Assembly (NCBI RefSeq): GCF_010015445.1
Contig: NC_053120.1
Location: 4,996,614-5,060,613 of the forward strand
From: Perca fluviatilis
Lineage: Eukaryota; Chordata; Actinopteri; Perciformes; Percidae
DNA length: 64,000 bases
Reading direction: 5' to 3'
How positions within the stretch are numbered: the first letter of the stretch is position 1; the number at the start of each line of letters is the position of its first letter. This document shows, in pieces, positions 22,160 through 34,200 of this stretch. The notes under the pieces are model-generated. The model did no database searches. It was not told where the DNA came from and worked only from the letters and a program-made list of their open reading frames with translations. Position numbers and translations under genes: made by a program.

Positions 22160-22633
22160 AAGGTCCCATATTGTAAAAAGTAAGATGTCCATGTGTGTTG
22201 TGATTATAAAGCAGGTGGAGGTGCTATATAAATACTGTATAAGTATCAAAACACTCAATCCACAGAGAAATGCAGACAGCCCGTGTCTAAATAAACTGTG
22301 TCTTTAAACGTGCCGTCAGGACTTCTGTACAGTTGTGATGTCACAATATATATATTGGTAGAAAGTGCCGCTATAGAGCCGTAACAGTCTTTCCCTGGCT
22401 GCAGTGACGGTGCAGAGATGCCAAGAGCGCAGACATGGAAAACCCGGAAACGCTGACCAATCAGATCAGACTTGGTTTTTGCAGGAGGGGGGGGCTTAAA
22501 GAGACAGGCGCTAAAACGGAGCGTTACGGAGGTATATTCAGACAGACGTATCAGAAAAATGTGTTTTGAACATTAAAGCATGCAAACATGTTCTTTTAGA
22601 AACATAAAATACAAGTATGAACCTGCAAATGAA
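22160..22633. mobile_element. T2-like MITE, truncated
   Basis: The left end AGGTCCCATATTGT follows TTGAA. The right side reaches ATACAAGTATGAACCTGCAA, which parallels 985-1005, then stops where another repeat begins at 22634. The interior includes AGGTGGAGGTGCTATATAAA and GACCAATCAGATCAGACTTG. Confidence 0.5.
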
Positions 22634-23110
22634 AGACTGTCCTCCCCTGAAAACCACCCCCAGAGGTTGTTTGTTTAGGCAGCAAATACGACTTGTATTT
22701 TCATCTATAGTTGTGGCGCCCTCCAGTGGCCGTAGTAGTTATGATGGGAGCAATGCCGGTAGTATAAGAGCGCTAACATTTCCGTATAAGAAGGCAGGTT
22801 GGGGTGGTGAATGGGTCATACAAACAGGCGAGCGGAGTCCCACTTTGAAAATAAAAGTACACCGATGGTGACTTTAACTTTATGGAACAATACGTCACAA
22901 TACGTCACATTCTTTGTCACGTGAGTAACTTTCAGGAAATGAAGTAACGTCTGATTTGAACCCAAACCATAATTTTTTTTTCTAAACTTAACTAATAGTT
23001 TTTGTGCTTTAACCTAACCAAACTGTGACCGTTTCACATCATTAAAGACGTGTTTAAAATCACAACTTTTACATTCAAAAGCGCAACAACCGTCATTCTC
23101 TGGTTTAGAT
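22634..23110. mobile_element. Unclassified interspersed repeat, copy 1
   Basis: AAGACTGTCCTCCCCTGAAA, GGCGCCCTCCAGTGGCCGTA and TTTTTTTCTAAACTTAACTA align with copy 2 at 28909-29330. Related pieces lie at 19400-19590, 31450-31560, 43040-43130, 54365-54525 and 55364-55490. Copies 28909 and 55364 include GGTTCATGTCC, which resembles a pol III B box, so a SINE origin is possible. Confidence 0.55.
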
Positions 23111-23855
23111 ATGAGGACGTATTTCCTGCCACGGCTGGTGGCTAAAATTTATAAAACTCTCCTGTGAGTCGTATTACAGTGGAGTGTAACTGCCATCAGT
23201 TCATTAACATGTTTTGTGGTCTACACATTAGGTTTCATTTATGTGGTGTGTAATTTCAGTAGTTATTGTACAGTTGTACAGTTGTATGTGCATAAATCTC
23301 CTACATACTGTTCTGAATAGCTTGGTGCAGAACTAATTTGCATATACTGCCCGTGGGGTGGTTTGGGGTTGCACACTGAGATAGAAAAGATATACGAAGC
23401 AGCGTGATGAGTGCATTCCACAAGGAAATATAATATTACCTTTTAAGTTAAGTTACTACATTGGATTTGTAAGAAATGTGTTGAGATATTTTGTTATGAG
23501 ATTTGTTGAAGATATACGAGATCTGGTTTTAGCTCCTTTTGATAATAAGCTGCCAACAACGTACGTTGAGAATGTTTACAAGTTTTAGCTAACTTAGCCT
23601 GATAGCTTGCTGTGTTAATATAGTAGGCTTGTGTAAATACAATGTGGTTACTGCAAGCAGCTGTTATAAGTGTTGTTTCATTGGCAGTTTTCACGGGATT
23701 GATGGTCGACGATGGAATAAAGACCACCCTGTTTTTTACTAAACATTGTGTGTCTGCGCGTTACTGTGGAGCTACAGGGAGGCACTAATAACACATATCT
23801 TCATACGGTTAGTAGGACTTGTTGGGAAATGAGCCTGATTATGGACCCTTTAAAA
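23111..23855. other. Unassigned DNA
   Basis: No gene or recognised repeat; AT-rich with short poly-pyrimidine runs. Confidence 0.35.
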
Positions 23856-24145
23856 TCAAGTTTTTGGAACATGAGTAACATGTGTTTGTAATGTTGGACC
23901 CACCTGTTGTTGAGGCTGTGATGGATATGAGTGCCAGGCCGGGGCCAGGCGCTGTGCATGTTCCAGCGATGAGTGTTTTAATCCATGCATCAGCTCAGGG
24001 CGCACCAATGAGCTCATATTAACAGTCAGCTGAAATGTCCTGACTGCAGCCAGCCCGTCTCGCACAATTATGACAAATTCAAACAAACAGAGCAGGAAAC
24101 TAAAGAGAGCGCTGAGTCAGCGCAGATATTCATAAACTTAACGTC
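23856..24145. other. Candidate conserved non-coding segment
   Basis: Unique, compositionally balanced sequence with homeodomain-like and E-box-like words (CAATTATGAC, CATATTAACAGTCAGCTG). Listed because it differs from the repeat-dense surroundings. Conservation is unproven. Confidence 0.25.
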
Positions 24146-24454
24146 ACTCATCAACACACCATTCGACACAACACTAAGAGGGACTGTCCTCACGCAGGCT
24201 GGCATACTATTGATTTCCTCTTAAATAGCTTGAAAGTTTAGAACTAATTCAACATTATGACATTTCACTGAACTGCAGCTATGTGATGATCATTTACTTG
24301 GCAAGAAATAGTTCCAACACATAACTCCCTAAAAAGTTGTTTTAACATTTCTGTTCATGTTCAACTTAAAGAAATGTATACGTTTGTGTTAATTATGATT
24401 GTGCTTTAGAAGTGTTGGTAGGTGTGTTTTTGAACTTTGGATAGAGCCAGGCTA

Positions 24455-24560
24455 GCTGTCCCCCCCCACCCCCCCTATCTATGGGGAGGATCTATGAGGA
24501 GCTATGAGCGAGGATGGAGGAGGGATCTCTGAGGAGCTATGAGCGAGGATTCATGAGAGC
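24455..24560. repeat. Short local tandem duplication
   Basis: GAGGAGCTATGAGCGAGGAT occurs twice, following a C-rich run (24461-24474). Confidence 0.7.
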
Positions 24561-25016
24561 AGCCTTTGACTTTAATCCTTTGTCCGAACGCCGAGTTCTT
24601 TCTTGGAGCATCCACTCCAGAAACTTTCCTCGGACGCTTCTACAGCTCTGCTGAAAAAAACTTTTTAGAAATAATCTGCACTGCTGAATCTGTTTTCATT
24701 TTAGATCAACAATGGTCAGTTTAAAAGATTTTCGTGAGATTTTAAGAGATGGCGAGTTGTGTAAAGTTGTCTGGATTCAATTTCATGCAAACGAGGAGCG
24801 GGCAACTCAACACCCCACTTTGCGAAAGTCAACGTTGAACCAGAATGCATTGCCCGGATGCTTACATAGACAATAAATGGGAAGCGTGGAATGGAAACGT
24901 TGACATGAGGATGATCTGAACATCTCACTCTTAAAAAGACAGTAAAAAAGTGCTTTAATGAACCATTCCTTAACAGTGACAATTTTTATACTGTTTCTAT
25001 CTTACACACTTTCTTT

Positions 25017-25138
<122 letters not shown>

Positions 25139-25799
25139 TAAGTAGACTCACAGAGCCACACATTGAGCCCCCATGTGTCCATGAATGACATTTGCATGAC
25201 AAAAAAGTGACATTGGAGTGTGGATAAAGAAGTGGTGTAGTTCAGCATTTTGGCCACCAGGTGACATAAAAGCAATTATTGTTGGCACAGGCTGTTTGGT
25301 TTGGAGGAAGGACATCTGCTGTGTGGGAATACTGAGCAGAGACGAGACAAAAAACCCAAAAATATAAGAGAAACAAATGGAGGAAAATATTATGCGTGAC
25401 GTGAGTTGATGTGGGACAAACGGAGAGCAACATACACACATTTAAAATAAATTCACTTTGGAGGTTTTTCTATGAAACTAAATGTAGTAGTAAACTAAAC
25501 TTAAAGTATAAAGTAGATCAAATGGAAATAGTCAACAGAAATAACTTCTAAACAGTAAGCACTTTAGTGCTACCTCCAATTTATTATGTTACTACTCACT
25601 TGATTTTTCTGTTTTGCTATTAGATGTAGAAGTAAAGTAGATCAAATGGACATCAAGTCAACAAATACAAGAACCGCTAAACTTTCACTTAAGTGGTACC
25701 TTTGCATTTTTTCTTGTCCTTCATCACCACTCTGATTCTTCTGCTTTGTTTTATGTAGACATTTTCAGAAGCTACATATTTTCCCATTTTGTAAGCAAG

Positions 25800-26200
25800 A
25801 AGTTTGTTTTAATTTAATTTTACCAGGAAATAATCCCATTGAAATTCAGAATCTCTTTTTCAAGGGAGTCCTGGCCAAGATATAGTATAATAGTTCCATA
25901 TTAAAATATACAGTGAAAAACAGACGACATAAAACAGAAAAAGAGTAAAGTAATTAATTAAAGTAATTTAACATCTCAACATCCTCACCAGCAGCGCCCA
26001 GTGCACATGTGCATTTAGTACTCAAATACTCCTTTATCCTAATTATAAACCGTGTCATTGATGGTAGGTAGTCTAATTTAAGATGATTCTGCAATTTATA
26101 CCAGGATGAGGGTGCAAAAACCTTAAAGGCTCTTTCACCGAAGACAGTTTGCGTTCGGGGAATGTCATACTGTACATGATTTGCCCATATGATCAAAGAT
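25800..26200 (-). mobile_element. LINE 3' fragment with reverse transcriptase C-terminus
   Basis: On the minus strand the frame includes VQYDIPRTQTVFGERAFKVF followed by APSSWYKLQNHLKLD. This matches the C-terminal tail of many fish non-LTR reverse transcriptase proteins (PRT..G.RAF...AP..WN.LQ..LK). The 3' end contains the conserved GACTCCCTTGAAAAAGAGAT stretch at 25851-25870. It is 5'-truncated and without catalytic RT motifs. The clade (L1, L2 or other) is not determined. Confidence 0.7.
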
Positions 26201-26950
26201 GGAAGTTTTCCAGTTTTGGTTTGCTTGAGAAAACATTATTTCAGTGTCCATATCCAGAATTTTCAATAAGAATGAAGAAATCTTTGCATATCATATTTAT
26301 TTTCAAGATTTATTATTTTCTTGCACAATGCTCTTTGTGCTGTTTTTAAAGAGACCTTCACACTGACATCTTTATTTCATTTGGTGACAAATTAGACGAA
26401 ATACACGGACATTAACACAAATACACACTTTTTTTGTAAATGGCATTCAGATTATACAGGGAAAGGAACAATTTCAGTGTCCATGTAATCTTGTTTTTAA
26501 AATGTTATTTTGCATATCAGTGTGAAATATAATAATACAAGCAGCTGACACAGACATTAACAGAAGACATATCTTTCATTTTTGTAAAGAGTATTTAGAG
26601 AGGAAGGTAAAGGAAGATTTTAACTGAATGGGGGAAACTTGTTTAAACTGTGCACTTTGACTAGACTTAAAAACAGACATTATGATTTGAATATGGTTCA
26701 GAATTTTAGTTGTTTCTGTTAGTGCGAGTATTCAAAGTGTTTATGTGCATGTATGGAAGTGTGTCATATGAAAATATCTGTAACCAGAGGAGAAGAAATC
26801 AATGAATAAATAAGGTAAAAAATATATATATTTAGTCAATTTATTGAACAAAAATACAAACATAACTAAAACTTCTAAGCAATAAAAAAGAAAGAAAAAC
26901 AAACGGCAATATTAGGCAATAAATAAGCCACTGAAATAATATTGTGCTCG
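26201..26950. other. AT-rich unassigned DNA
   Basis: No gene or element ends recognised. Weak internal repeats (CAGTGTCCATATCCAG and CAGTGTCCATGTAATC) suggest old repeat material. Confidence 0.35.
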
Positions 26951-26953
26951 ATG

Positions 26954-27096
26954 GTGTTTTTTGCCCCCAACTGCTCCTTCCAGGCAGCACTGTGACCGCT
27001 GCCTTCAAGGCACCTAACCCTAACCTTAACCCTAACCCTAACCCTAACCATGACCAGTGCCTCTGCCTGGAAGGCACTGTTGGGGGCAAAAAACAC
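26954..27096. mobile_element. Small foldback element with telomere-like array in its loop
   Basis: The left arm GTGTTTTTTGCCCCCAACTG faces a near-perfect inverse at 27078-27096 (GTTGGGGGCAAAAAACAC). A second inverted pair, CTTCCAGGCAG and CTGCCTGGAAGG, lies inside. Between them is (CCCTAA)-type telomeric repeat at about 27012-27050. Confidence 0.75.
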
Positions 27097-27114
27097 AGAT
27101 AAATTAATATTGTG

Positions 27115-27299
27115 TCATGTGGCTGGGTTGGTTCAGTCGGTAAAGCAGGTGCGCATATACTTACAGGTTTATGCCTCGACGCAGAGGTCGAGGGTTTGAG
27201 TCCGACCTGTGACGATTTCATGCATGTCTTCCCCCCCCCTCTCTCTCTCTTTCACCTAGCTGTCCTGTCAAAATTCAAGGCAGAAAAGCCCAAAAATTA
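27115..27299 (+). mobile_element. tRNA-derived SINE
   Basis: The head is GTGGCTGGGTTGGTTCAGTC and the B box GGTTTGAGTCC is at 27193-27203. The middle has the CATGCATGTCTTCCCCCCC stretch and the tail the CCTAGCTGTCCTGTC motif, ending AAAAGCCCAAAAATTAATAA. It is the same subfamily as 4075-4252, in the opposite orientation. Confidence 0.8.
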
Positions 27300-27599
27300 A
27301 TAATAATAATATTATGTCTAATAAATAGTGTGTTGTGTCAAATATATTGTTTAAAAGGGGTAGGAAGAAGTTGAGGAAAAGTTGAGAAGGTTGATAAGTA
27401 AGTGAAATAATTACATAAGTAGCTTAATAATAATAATAAGATTTTTTTTTTTGTCTCTGTGACATTGCACACTTGCAACAACTTCTGTATCCCCTAAACC
27501 GGTCATATAACATTAGGCCACCCTCTGTTGTCTAAATGACCAATGTGACATACAGAGGACATGAGCTCACTGTTTCTACCTTTTAAATGAGAGTACTCT

Positions 27600-27879
27600 C
27601 CACTTTGTAATGATGGGGGGCCCCCATCTGTTCACATTTGGACCGTGTCTTCCCTCAGGACATGATCTCCTGTCCCTCCTGTGTTATTCCGCAGACTCAT
27701 CTCTCTCACACTCTCGCATGATTGCATCAGGAGGCTTTTCTTTTGATGTTTGGGTACACAGGGGGGGGGCGAGAGAATCAGTCTGTCGTTTTATTGGGTC
27801 GCAGGGAAGGAGGGAGGGAGGGGGTTCCTCTCTGCTAGCGACCAATGAGCTGAAACGGGAGCATCCTCGTGTTGCCTGT

Positions 27880-27916
<37 letters not shown>

Positions 27917-28143
27917 CATCCCTCTATCTCTGTGACTCCAGACTGAGGGGCTAATCGGGGGATGACTGGCGGATGGATGCGGACCGTGATCGCGGCTGGA
28001 AAGACGGATGGTTAATTAAAGGATACGCCGGTGATCCGGGGGATGTGCGCGGAGGAGCCCACATGTCGACCTGATTAGGAGAAGATGGAGAGGGGACAGC
28101 TGCTGTCACCGCCACACACAGCACTATAGACAGCCACTGAGAG
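27600..28143 (+). promoter_or_regulatory. Candidate promoter and 5' UTR exon (possibly pde4dip)
   Basis: This is a GC- and CpG-richer island in AT-rich surroundings. It holds a CCAAT box (GACCAATGAG, 27840-27849), G-rich boxes (GGGGGGGGGCGAG, GGGAGGGAGGG) and (CAG)11. A possible splice donor, GAG|GTGATT, follows at 28144. The only ATG frames are short, which suits a 5' UTR. The next exons on this strand (45241 and 50839) look like pde4dip, so this could be its first exon. No TSS or transcript evidence is available. Confidence 0.35.
27881..27914. repeat. (CAG)11 triplet repeat
   Basis: Uninterrupted CAG run inside the candidate 5' UTR. The poly-Ala reading in one frame is probably not translated. 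Confidence 0.95.
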
Positions 28144-28439
28144 GTGATTCACTGCGGTGTTACATATATCAATGAGGAGAGAGTGGGACAACAGCACACA
28201 GCTTCATACAGTATGTTTGTATATGTGAGTGATGTGCCGCTTTTATTGCAGCAGATTAAGAGTTTATAGCTGCAGCATTTACTCGCCCTGCAGGCTCACT
28301 GTGTTGTGTTGTAGTTAAATTTAAACCAGAGTGTTGATGTTGTCAGCTGTGTGATGAAGATGGAGAGGGCTGTCTGCTCCGAGCCAATAACTGTTTCCTG
28401 TTCACTATTGATTTATTGATTTCTAAACTGTATGACACC

Positions 28440-28828
<389 letters not shown>

Positions 28829-28908
28829 TTGTTGTTGTTTTGGAGGAAAAACATTCATGAATGTGAAACAGTGCTTTGGGATATGTCGGCAGTAAATAGG
28901 CTAAAACA

Positions 28909-29330
28909 AAGACTGTCCTCCCCAAAAAACGCTCCCATAGCTCGTTTATTCAAGCAGCTATTGCGACCTATATTTACTTTTCTAGTAACGGCGCCCTCTA
29001 GTGGTCGCAGTGGTTATGATGGGAGCGAAGCCGGAAGTAAGGTGACTAAACACAGGACTTTCACCCGAGAGACTGGGGTTCATGTCCCGTTTGAGAATAA
29101 AAGCAAGTGGCGAGTTTTTTTAAACAAACGGAGCTACGTCACGTTCCGCCTCACGTGTGTAACCGGAAGTAAAGTAGTGTCTGCTTTCAACCCAAACCAC
29201 CATCTTTTTCTAAATCTAACTAAGTAGTTTTTGTGCCTAAACATAACCAAACTGAAACCGTTTCTCAATGTTAAGGACGTGTTTTAAATCGCGACCGTTA
29301 CCTTCTCTGGTTTAGATTTGAAGACGGAAA
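28909..29330. mobile_element. Unclassified interspersed repeat, copy 2
   Basis: Aligns with 22634-23110 (GACTGTCCTCCCC, GGCGCCCTCTAGTGGTCGCA, GGTTATGATGGGAGCGAAGC, CCAAACTGAAACCGTTTC). It contains GGGTTCATGTCCCGTTTG, a B-box-like word. The ends are not defined. Confidence 0.55.
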
Positions 29331-29524
29331 ACACTCCCATGGGTCGTATTACAGGGGAGGAACAAATGAGCAATATCATCGTTTGGATTTGAAATATCAT
29401 GAAAATATAAATATAGTATACACAGTATATAGTATGTCGAAAAAAGTCTGAAAAAAAAGTCATAGTGTAGTAAGTTGAAAAAACTCATAATATACAGTAT
29501 GTCAAAATGTCGTGATTCTAATCA

Positions 29525-29712
29525 ATTTTATTTTTAAAGATCATTTTAGGCCTTTATTTTGACAGGACAGCTGAAGACATGAAAGGAGAGAGAGAGAGGA
29601 TGGAAGGGCAGCAAAGGGGCACAGGTCGGAGTCAAACCTGCAGCCGCTGCGACGAGAAGTAAACCGCTATATTTGGGCGCACGCTCTACCAACTGAGCTA
29701 CACGGACGCACT
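29525..29712 (-). mobile_element. tRNA-derived SINE
   Basis: Minus-strand head GTGTAGCTCAGTTGGTAGAG (A box) and B box GGTTTGACTCC (29628-29638), with the GACAGGACAGCTGAAGACAT stretch in plus orientation and an AATAAAGGCCTAAAATGATC-type 3' end. Same subfamily as 3880-4053. Confidence 0.85.
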
Positions 29713-29729
29713 GATTCTAGTAGATTTAA

Positions 29730-30076
29730 CCCTCATGTTGTCCCTTGGTCTTTTTTTTTTCAAAGTTCCTGTATCAGAAATATGGCTTTCTTTTCAACTA
29801 AATTTCCCAAAAATAACATGGATGGTTCGTTGATGATCACTACTTTCATGGTCTACCCGGGTGGAAATCTGTGATCATTCATCTATTAGTCAAGATCATT
29901 CCTAATTGCTGCTTATTTTACTAAAAAATTAGGCATAATTTCATGTACATGTGGTTTATCCACCTTCAATTCCATAAAGAAGTGTACAACTAGTGGTAAT
30001 AAGTTAATATTATAATAATATAATTATATTAATAAGAAAATACAGGTGCTTGGTCGACGGGAAGTCAATACGAGGG
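29730..30076. mobile_element. piggyBac-like MITE
   Basis: The left end CCCTCATGTTGTCCCTTGG follows TTAA (29726-29729). The right end GGTCGACGGGAAGTCAATAC with GAGGG precedes TCAA (30077-30080, mutated TTAA). It is moderately diverged. Confidence 0.7.
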
Positions 30077-30080
30077 TCAA

Positions 30081-30715
30081 AGTATTCAAATTAGATTGTG
30101 TTTGAATGCAAATCCCATTTTCATTCTTGAGTTCATAAAAGGAACAGCTCTGAATCAAACGGCATACAAACCGTTCACAGATCATCAGAATCAAACAGAG
30201 TAGAAATAAATGACCACAGACACTCAGACGCTGTACACACTAAACTGTTTCTCTCGGCTTTAGCCCTTTTTCCACACTAAGCACAAAAAACACACAAAAA
30301 CAAAGCTTTTCACGATGTGTAGTTGATTTTGACTTATGGAAAACGGGGACCTAATTTTAGTCTGCTCAGTAACTGTTGCCGTTGTGTTGCATGAAGATGT
30401 TTTGTCTACATTGGTGGGGCTGTGTGGCTTCAGGCAATGATGAAACAATAAAATAGAAGTCCAGTTTGATTAACAGATCCTTGAATTTGAAGCTGATCAG
30501 ACTCCAAACACTGCAGGGGGGGTGTTATACTCTCACATAGGATTTTGCTGCAACTATTTTATCTTTTGTTACGATGATCGAGATGCAGAGTAGAAATGGA
30601 TGTTCCCTTTACAAAGTAATCTATTAGGAATGTGTGCTTGCATTTATGCGATTGGCCACTGAAGTGTTTTGCCGCATGCAACTAAAGGTGAGCCAGGTTC
30701 AACTTTTTTTTTTAA
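30081..30715. other. Unassigned DNA
   Basis: No gene or recognised repeat on either strand. Confidence 0.35.
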
Positions 30716-30719
30716 CATT

Positions 30720-31437
30720 GGACATTGGTCCAGTTTTAAGCAAGATCGCTGCAGTCAGCAGCTGAGAAACAAGCTACAATGTAAGTTAATAGGGGCAATT
30801 GTGCTTACCTTCACAAAAGTGCCTGTTTCGCCGCTGACAGGCTCAGATTAATATTTTAAGTGTCTGACAACATTATGGAAAGGATCCCTACAGAGATAGA
30901 CCTTTAAACCGCTTTGAGACTTTTCTGTTTGACCAGAAACAGCTCTGAAGTCGCTAGCACTAAACCCACCAGACTCCATTTAAAAAAAGCAATGCTTTTA
31001 GTGTGTATAGAGCAAACATATTTTCACATGTAAATCGGTGAACTCATTCATTTTGTTTCTGAATGAAGTGTATTTACGATGCTAAAATTACTGTTTATTT
31101 ACATGGAGTCTGGTGGGTTTAGCGAACGCAATTTCGCGGATGTTTTTATGTTTATAAAAAGGATAAGATCCTTTTTATCAGAAAGGTCGACCTCCTTAGA
31201 AATCCTTTCCATAATGTTGTCAGACACTAAGAATAATAATCTGAGCCTGTCAGCGGCAAAACAAGCACTTTTGTGAAGGTAAACACAAGCTGGATAATTG
31301 CCCTATTATACATTTGTAGCTTGTTTCGCCACTGCCGACTGCAGCGATCTCGCTCAATACTGGACCAATGTCAGAGATTGTTGTTCCCATCAGTCACTTA
31401 GACAAAAACACATATGGAGAATAATGGTAGTTACCCT
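30720..31437. mobile_element. Foldback T2-like element (AGGGTAACTACC family)
   Basis: The right end GGTAGTTACCCT precedes TTAA (31438-31441). Bases 30720-30905 and 31183-31374 are long inverted copies (GACATTGGTCCAG...; CCGCTGACAGGCTCAGATTA...), so the element folds back on itself with a loop of about 280 bases. The left terminus has lost its AGGGTAACTACC. Confidence 0.75.
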
Positions 31438-31794
31438 TTAAGGGGGCCGCACAATCCACAATCTCTTTTTCTAATCTTAACTAGTCGTTTTGTTGTCTAA
31501 ACTTAACTGTCTCCACTGCAGTTCATCTTTTGTCCGCTAAACCTGCAACGGCTGCTAAAACGGCCATCCCCCTCATGGTGACCGGTACCCGGCTTACAGC
31601 TTTAAATATTAACTTAAATTTAACGATGTGACTGGTCGGCTAAACTTCGCCGTGTAATCTAGCCATAATTTTGTAGGATATCATGCGAATTGTTGCGCCT
31701 TAGTTTTCATATTATATATGCTCATATAGATCATAGATCATAGGAACCCATTCATGAGAATTCATCATTTAAATGTGCATTGCTTTATGTTTCC

Positions 31795-32110
31795 TGCGAA
31801 ATTACCGTTTTTTAATGATATAAGAAAAACAGGCTTTCCTGCTGATACATTGTTCTTAGATAATGTTGTAGGTTAATATAATAAAATATCACCAAATATG
31901 GCGATTCATGGTTTTCAGAGTATTTGTCGACAGTATGTCTGCTTTCACGGCAGTAAATTGTTTTGATTACTTGCCATCTGCTGAAAGGTTATTATTTGAG
32001 CCCAAACATCACACTGAGTTATTGATTATTTGTTAAAGTGGTGTTTAGTAATATGAGCCTTGGATGGGGGGGTTGGCATGACGCTTATTAATAATAAATG
32101 CAGCAGACTC
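31795..32110. repeat. Inverted repeat, left arm
   Basis: Near-identical, in inverted orientation, to 32837-33168. Landmarks are TGATTATTTGTTAAAGTGGT and CTTATTAATAATAAATGCAG. The arms are separated by about 725 bases. The right arm lies inside a T2-like element and this one does not. Confidence 0.85.
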
Positions 32111-32692
32111 AGTTTTAGTGAAAACATCTGCAGGGCTGCAGTAATAATAATGTCCACATGCTCTCACTGAACCAAACAAAGCTCTGCAGATTACAGCTTG
32201 TTTGTGTTTGGATGCAGATTTTGAAATCCTCACGTTTTTGTTAGATTAGCGTTAACACCAGCGTGATGTTTCCTGGAGGGTTTTTGGCCGTGCTGTTCGT
32301 CATTCGCTCTCTGAAAGCCTGTTGGCCGTGTAAAGACACACACTGCACAGTCAGAGAGATCCACACTGACAGAAACGACCGAGTTAATTAGACAGTTACA
32401 TCCCTCCCAACAGAGCGGAGGCCTGGGTCTCCATCTCTACACATGGTGCAGAAAGGTTCAGAAAATACCTCGAAATCTCATGTTGGACAACAAAGCCCAG
32501 GCGAGATTATGTAAAAAAAAAAGCACCTGTCTTTATTTAAAGTCTTTTTCCTTCATCGCCCGTCAGATGTCGTAGATTTGCTCCCAATTATTGAAATGAG
32601 TTTCTGATGCTGGGATCAAAACTTCTGGTGTAAATATAAAACTGATAGAAATCCCTCCATCCAGAGAAAATAATGGACTCCTCTCCTGTTAA

Positions 32693-33497
32693 AGGAGAAT
32701 TCCGGTCGATTTCAACATGTAGCTATGTTGTTCGTTGTCACGTAGTGCTGTCAGTAGCGAGAAAAACAAAAATATTCGGTGTTGCCTACAGCGAGTTATG
32801 CTACTGCTCGCTTTCGCACGCAGGTGGCGAGGTGCCGAGTCTGCTGCATTTATTATTAATAAGCGTCATGCCAACCCCCCATCCAAGGCTCATATTACTA
32901 AACACCACTTTAACAAATAATCAATAACTCAGTGTGATGTTTGGGCTCAAATAATAACCTTTCAGCAGATGGCGAGTATTCAAAACAATTTACTGCCGTG
33001 AAAGCAGAAATACTGTCGACAAATACTGTGAACACCGCTGTCCAGTGAAAACCATGAATCTCCATATTTGGTAATATTTTATTATATCAACCTACAACAT
33101 TATCTAAAAACAATGCATCAGCAGGAAAGCAGGAACGTTTTTTCATATCATTTCATATCATTTCGCAGTACCGAGTTATGCTACTGCTAGCCAGGCGGCT
33201 GAAACGGTATGAGTTAGCACAACTTTTATGCATTTCCTTCACATCTACTGCAGCCATATTCACTGTGTTCACTCGGAAGGAATCAGTTCACATGGAAAGG
33301 CACTTATAATACATCTCAAACATGTTAAGAGGCTAAAAGCATGTTTAAAACTTGCCCCGTTTCAGCCACCTGGGTGCGAAATCTAGCAGTAGCATTACTC
33401 ACTGTAGGCAACGACGATTATTTTCGTTTTTCTCGCTACTGACAGCACTACATGACAAACAACAGAGCTACGGGTTGAAATCGACTGGAATTCTCCT
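32693..33497. mobile_element. T2-like element with about 130-bp TIRs, carrying an insertion
   Basis: AGGAGAATTCCGGTCGATTT follows TTAA (32689-32692). In reverse complement the right end is AGGAGAATTCCAGTCGATTT, followed by TTAA (33498-33501). The TIRs extend to about 130 bases (through GCTGTCAGTAGCGAGAAAAAC and GCTACTGCT). The middle contains the repeat copy at 32837-33168, flanked by GTGCCGAG and GTACCGAG, a possible 8-bp target duplication. Confidence 0.85.
32837..33168. repeat. Inverted repeat, right arm (nested)
   Basis: Inverted copy of 31795-32110, nested within the T2-like element. The flanking 8-mers differ at one base, consistent with transposon insertion. No open frame of note. Confidence 0.8.
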
Positions 33498-33501
33498 TTA
33501 A

Positions 33502-33914
33502 CCTTTGGTGTTTAGTGATCAGAGAACTGCTTGGTTGGTAACTATGAGGGTGATCTCAGGACTTCTGTCTCTGGAAGAGAAATTCAAACATTTATGGCCG
33601 ATTTTACTGGCGTTGCAGTGGAGTCCTTTAAGATGCATTCTCTCTAACTTCTTCAATACAGCATGATGTTTATTTTGTAAATTATTACTTCAAAGATAGG
33701 CTACCCTTCTAAGTAATAATAATAATTTAATAGAAATTCCTGTAGTGAGTTTGTGATCATTTGGCTAAAGATGACTATTTCTTTCTACCTTGCTGACACG
33801 ACCACTAAGCTTTATGCAAATTATTGCATAATGACATCACACACATGCAAATGAGCGTATGACATCATCTAGCTACTTTTAGTGACTTTTGGAGCTGGTG
33901 CTAGCTACTTTCAT
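33502..33914. other. Unassigned DNA
   Basis: No feature recognised. Confidence 0.3.
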
Positions 33915-34200
33915 TGGAAAAGAAGGAAGGAACTAGTTTTGGTGGAACTTGTGTACGTTCAAAAGTAGTTTTAGTCGTGCAACAGAAAACTCAGATTGGA
34001 CAGATAGTCTAGCTAGCTGTTTGGATTTACCCTGCAGAGATCTGAGGAACAGTTAACCATAGTCCTCACAAATCCACCGGAGGTTAGAACGCCAACACAA
34101 AGAAAGAGGAAGGGGACGGACATCCGGCCTAAATGAGTGAAATTCGGCAGAATTTCCGTCAGCAACGGAGCAATCCCAGAAGTGGGACGTCGAGGATATA
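33915..34200. mobile_element. TAGTCT-family element, partial copy
   Basis: GGAACTTGTGTACGTTCAAA, CAGATAGTCTAGCTAGCTG, CTGCAGAGATCTGAGGAACA and CCACCGGAGGTTAGAACGCC align with 7850-8110. The left terminus is missing; the right side ends near GGGACGTCGAGGATATACG. Confidence 0.6.

Noticed and set aside
21783..22307. 174-residue plus-strand frame, the longest without obvious low complexity
   Set aside because: It begins in the terminal repeat of one MITE and runs into another element. No domain, splice sites or codon bias support it.
27610..27954. 114-residue frame with a poly-Ala tract
   Set aside because: The Ala run is one reading of (CAG)11. The region fits a promoter/5' UTR better, and no domain is seen.
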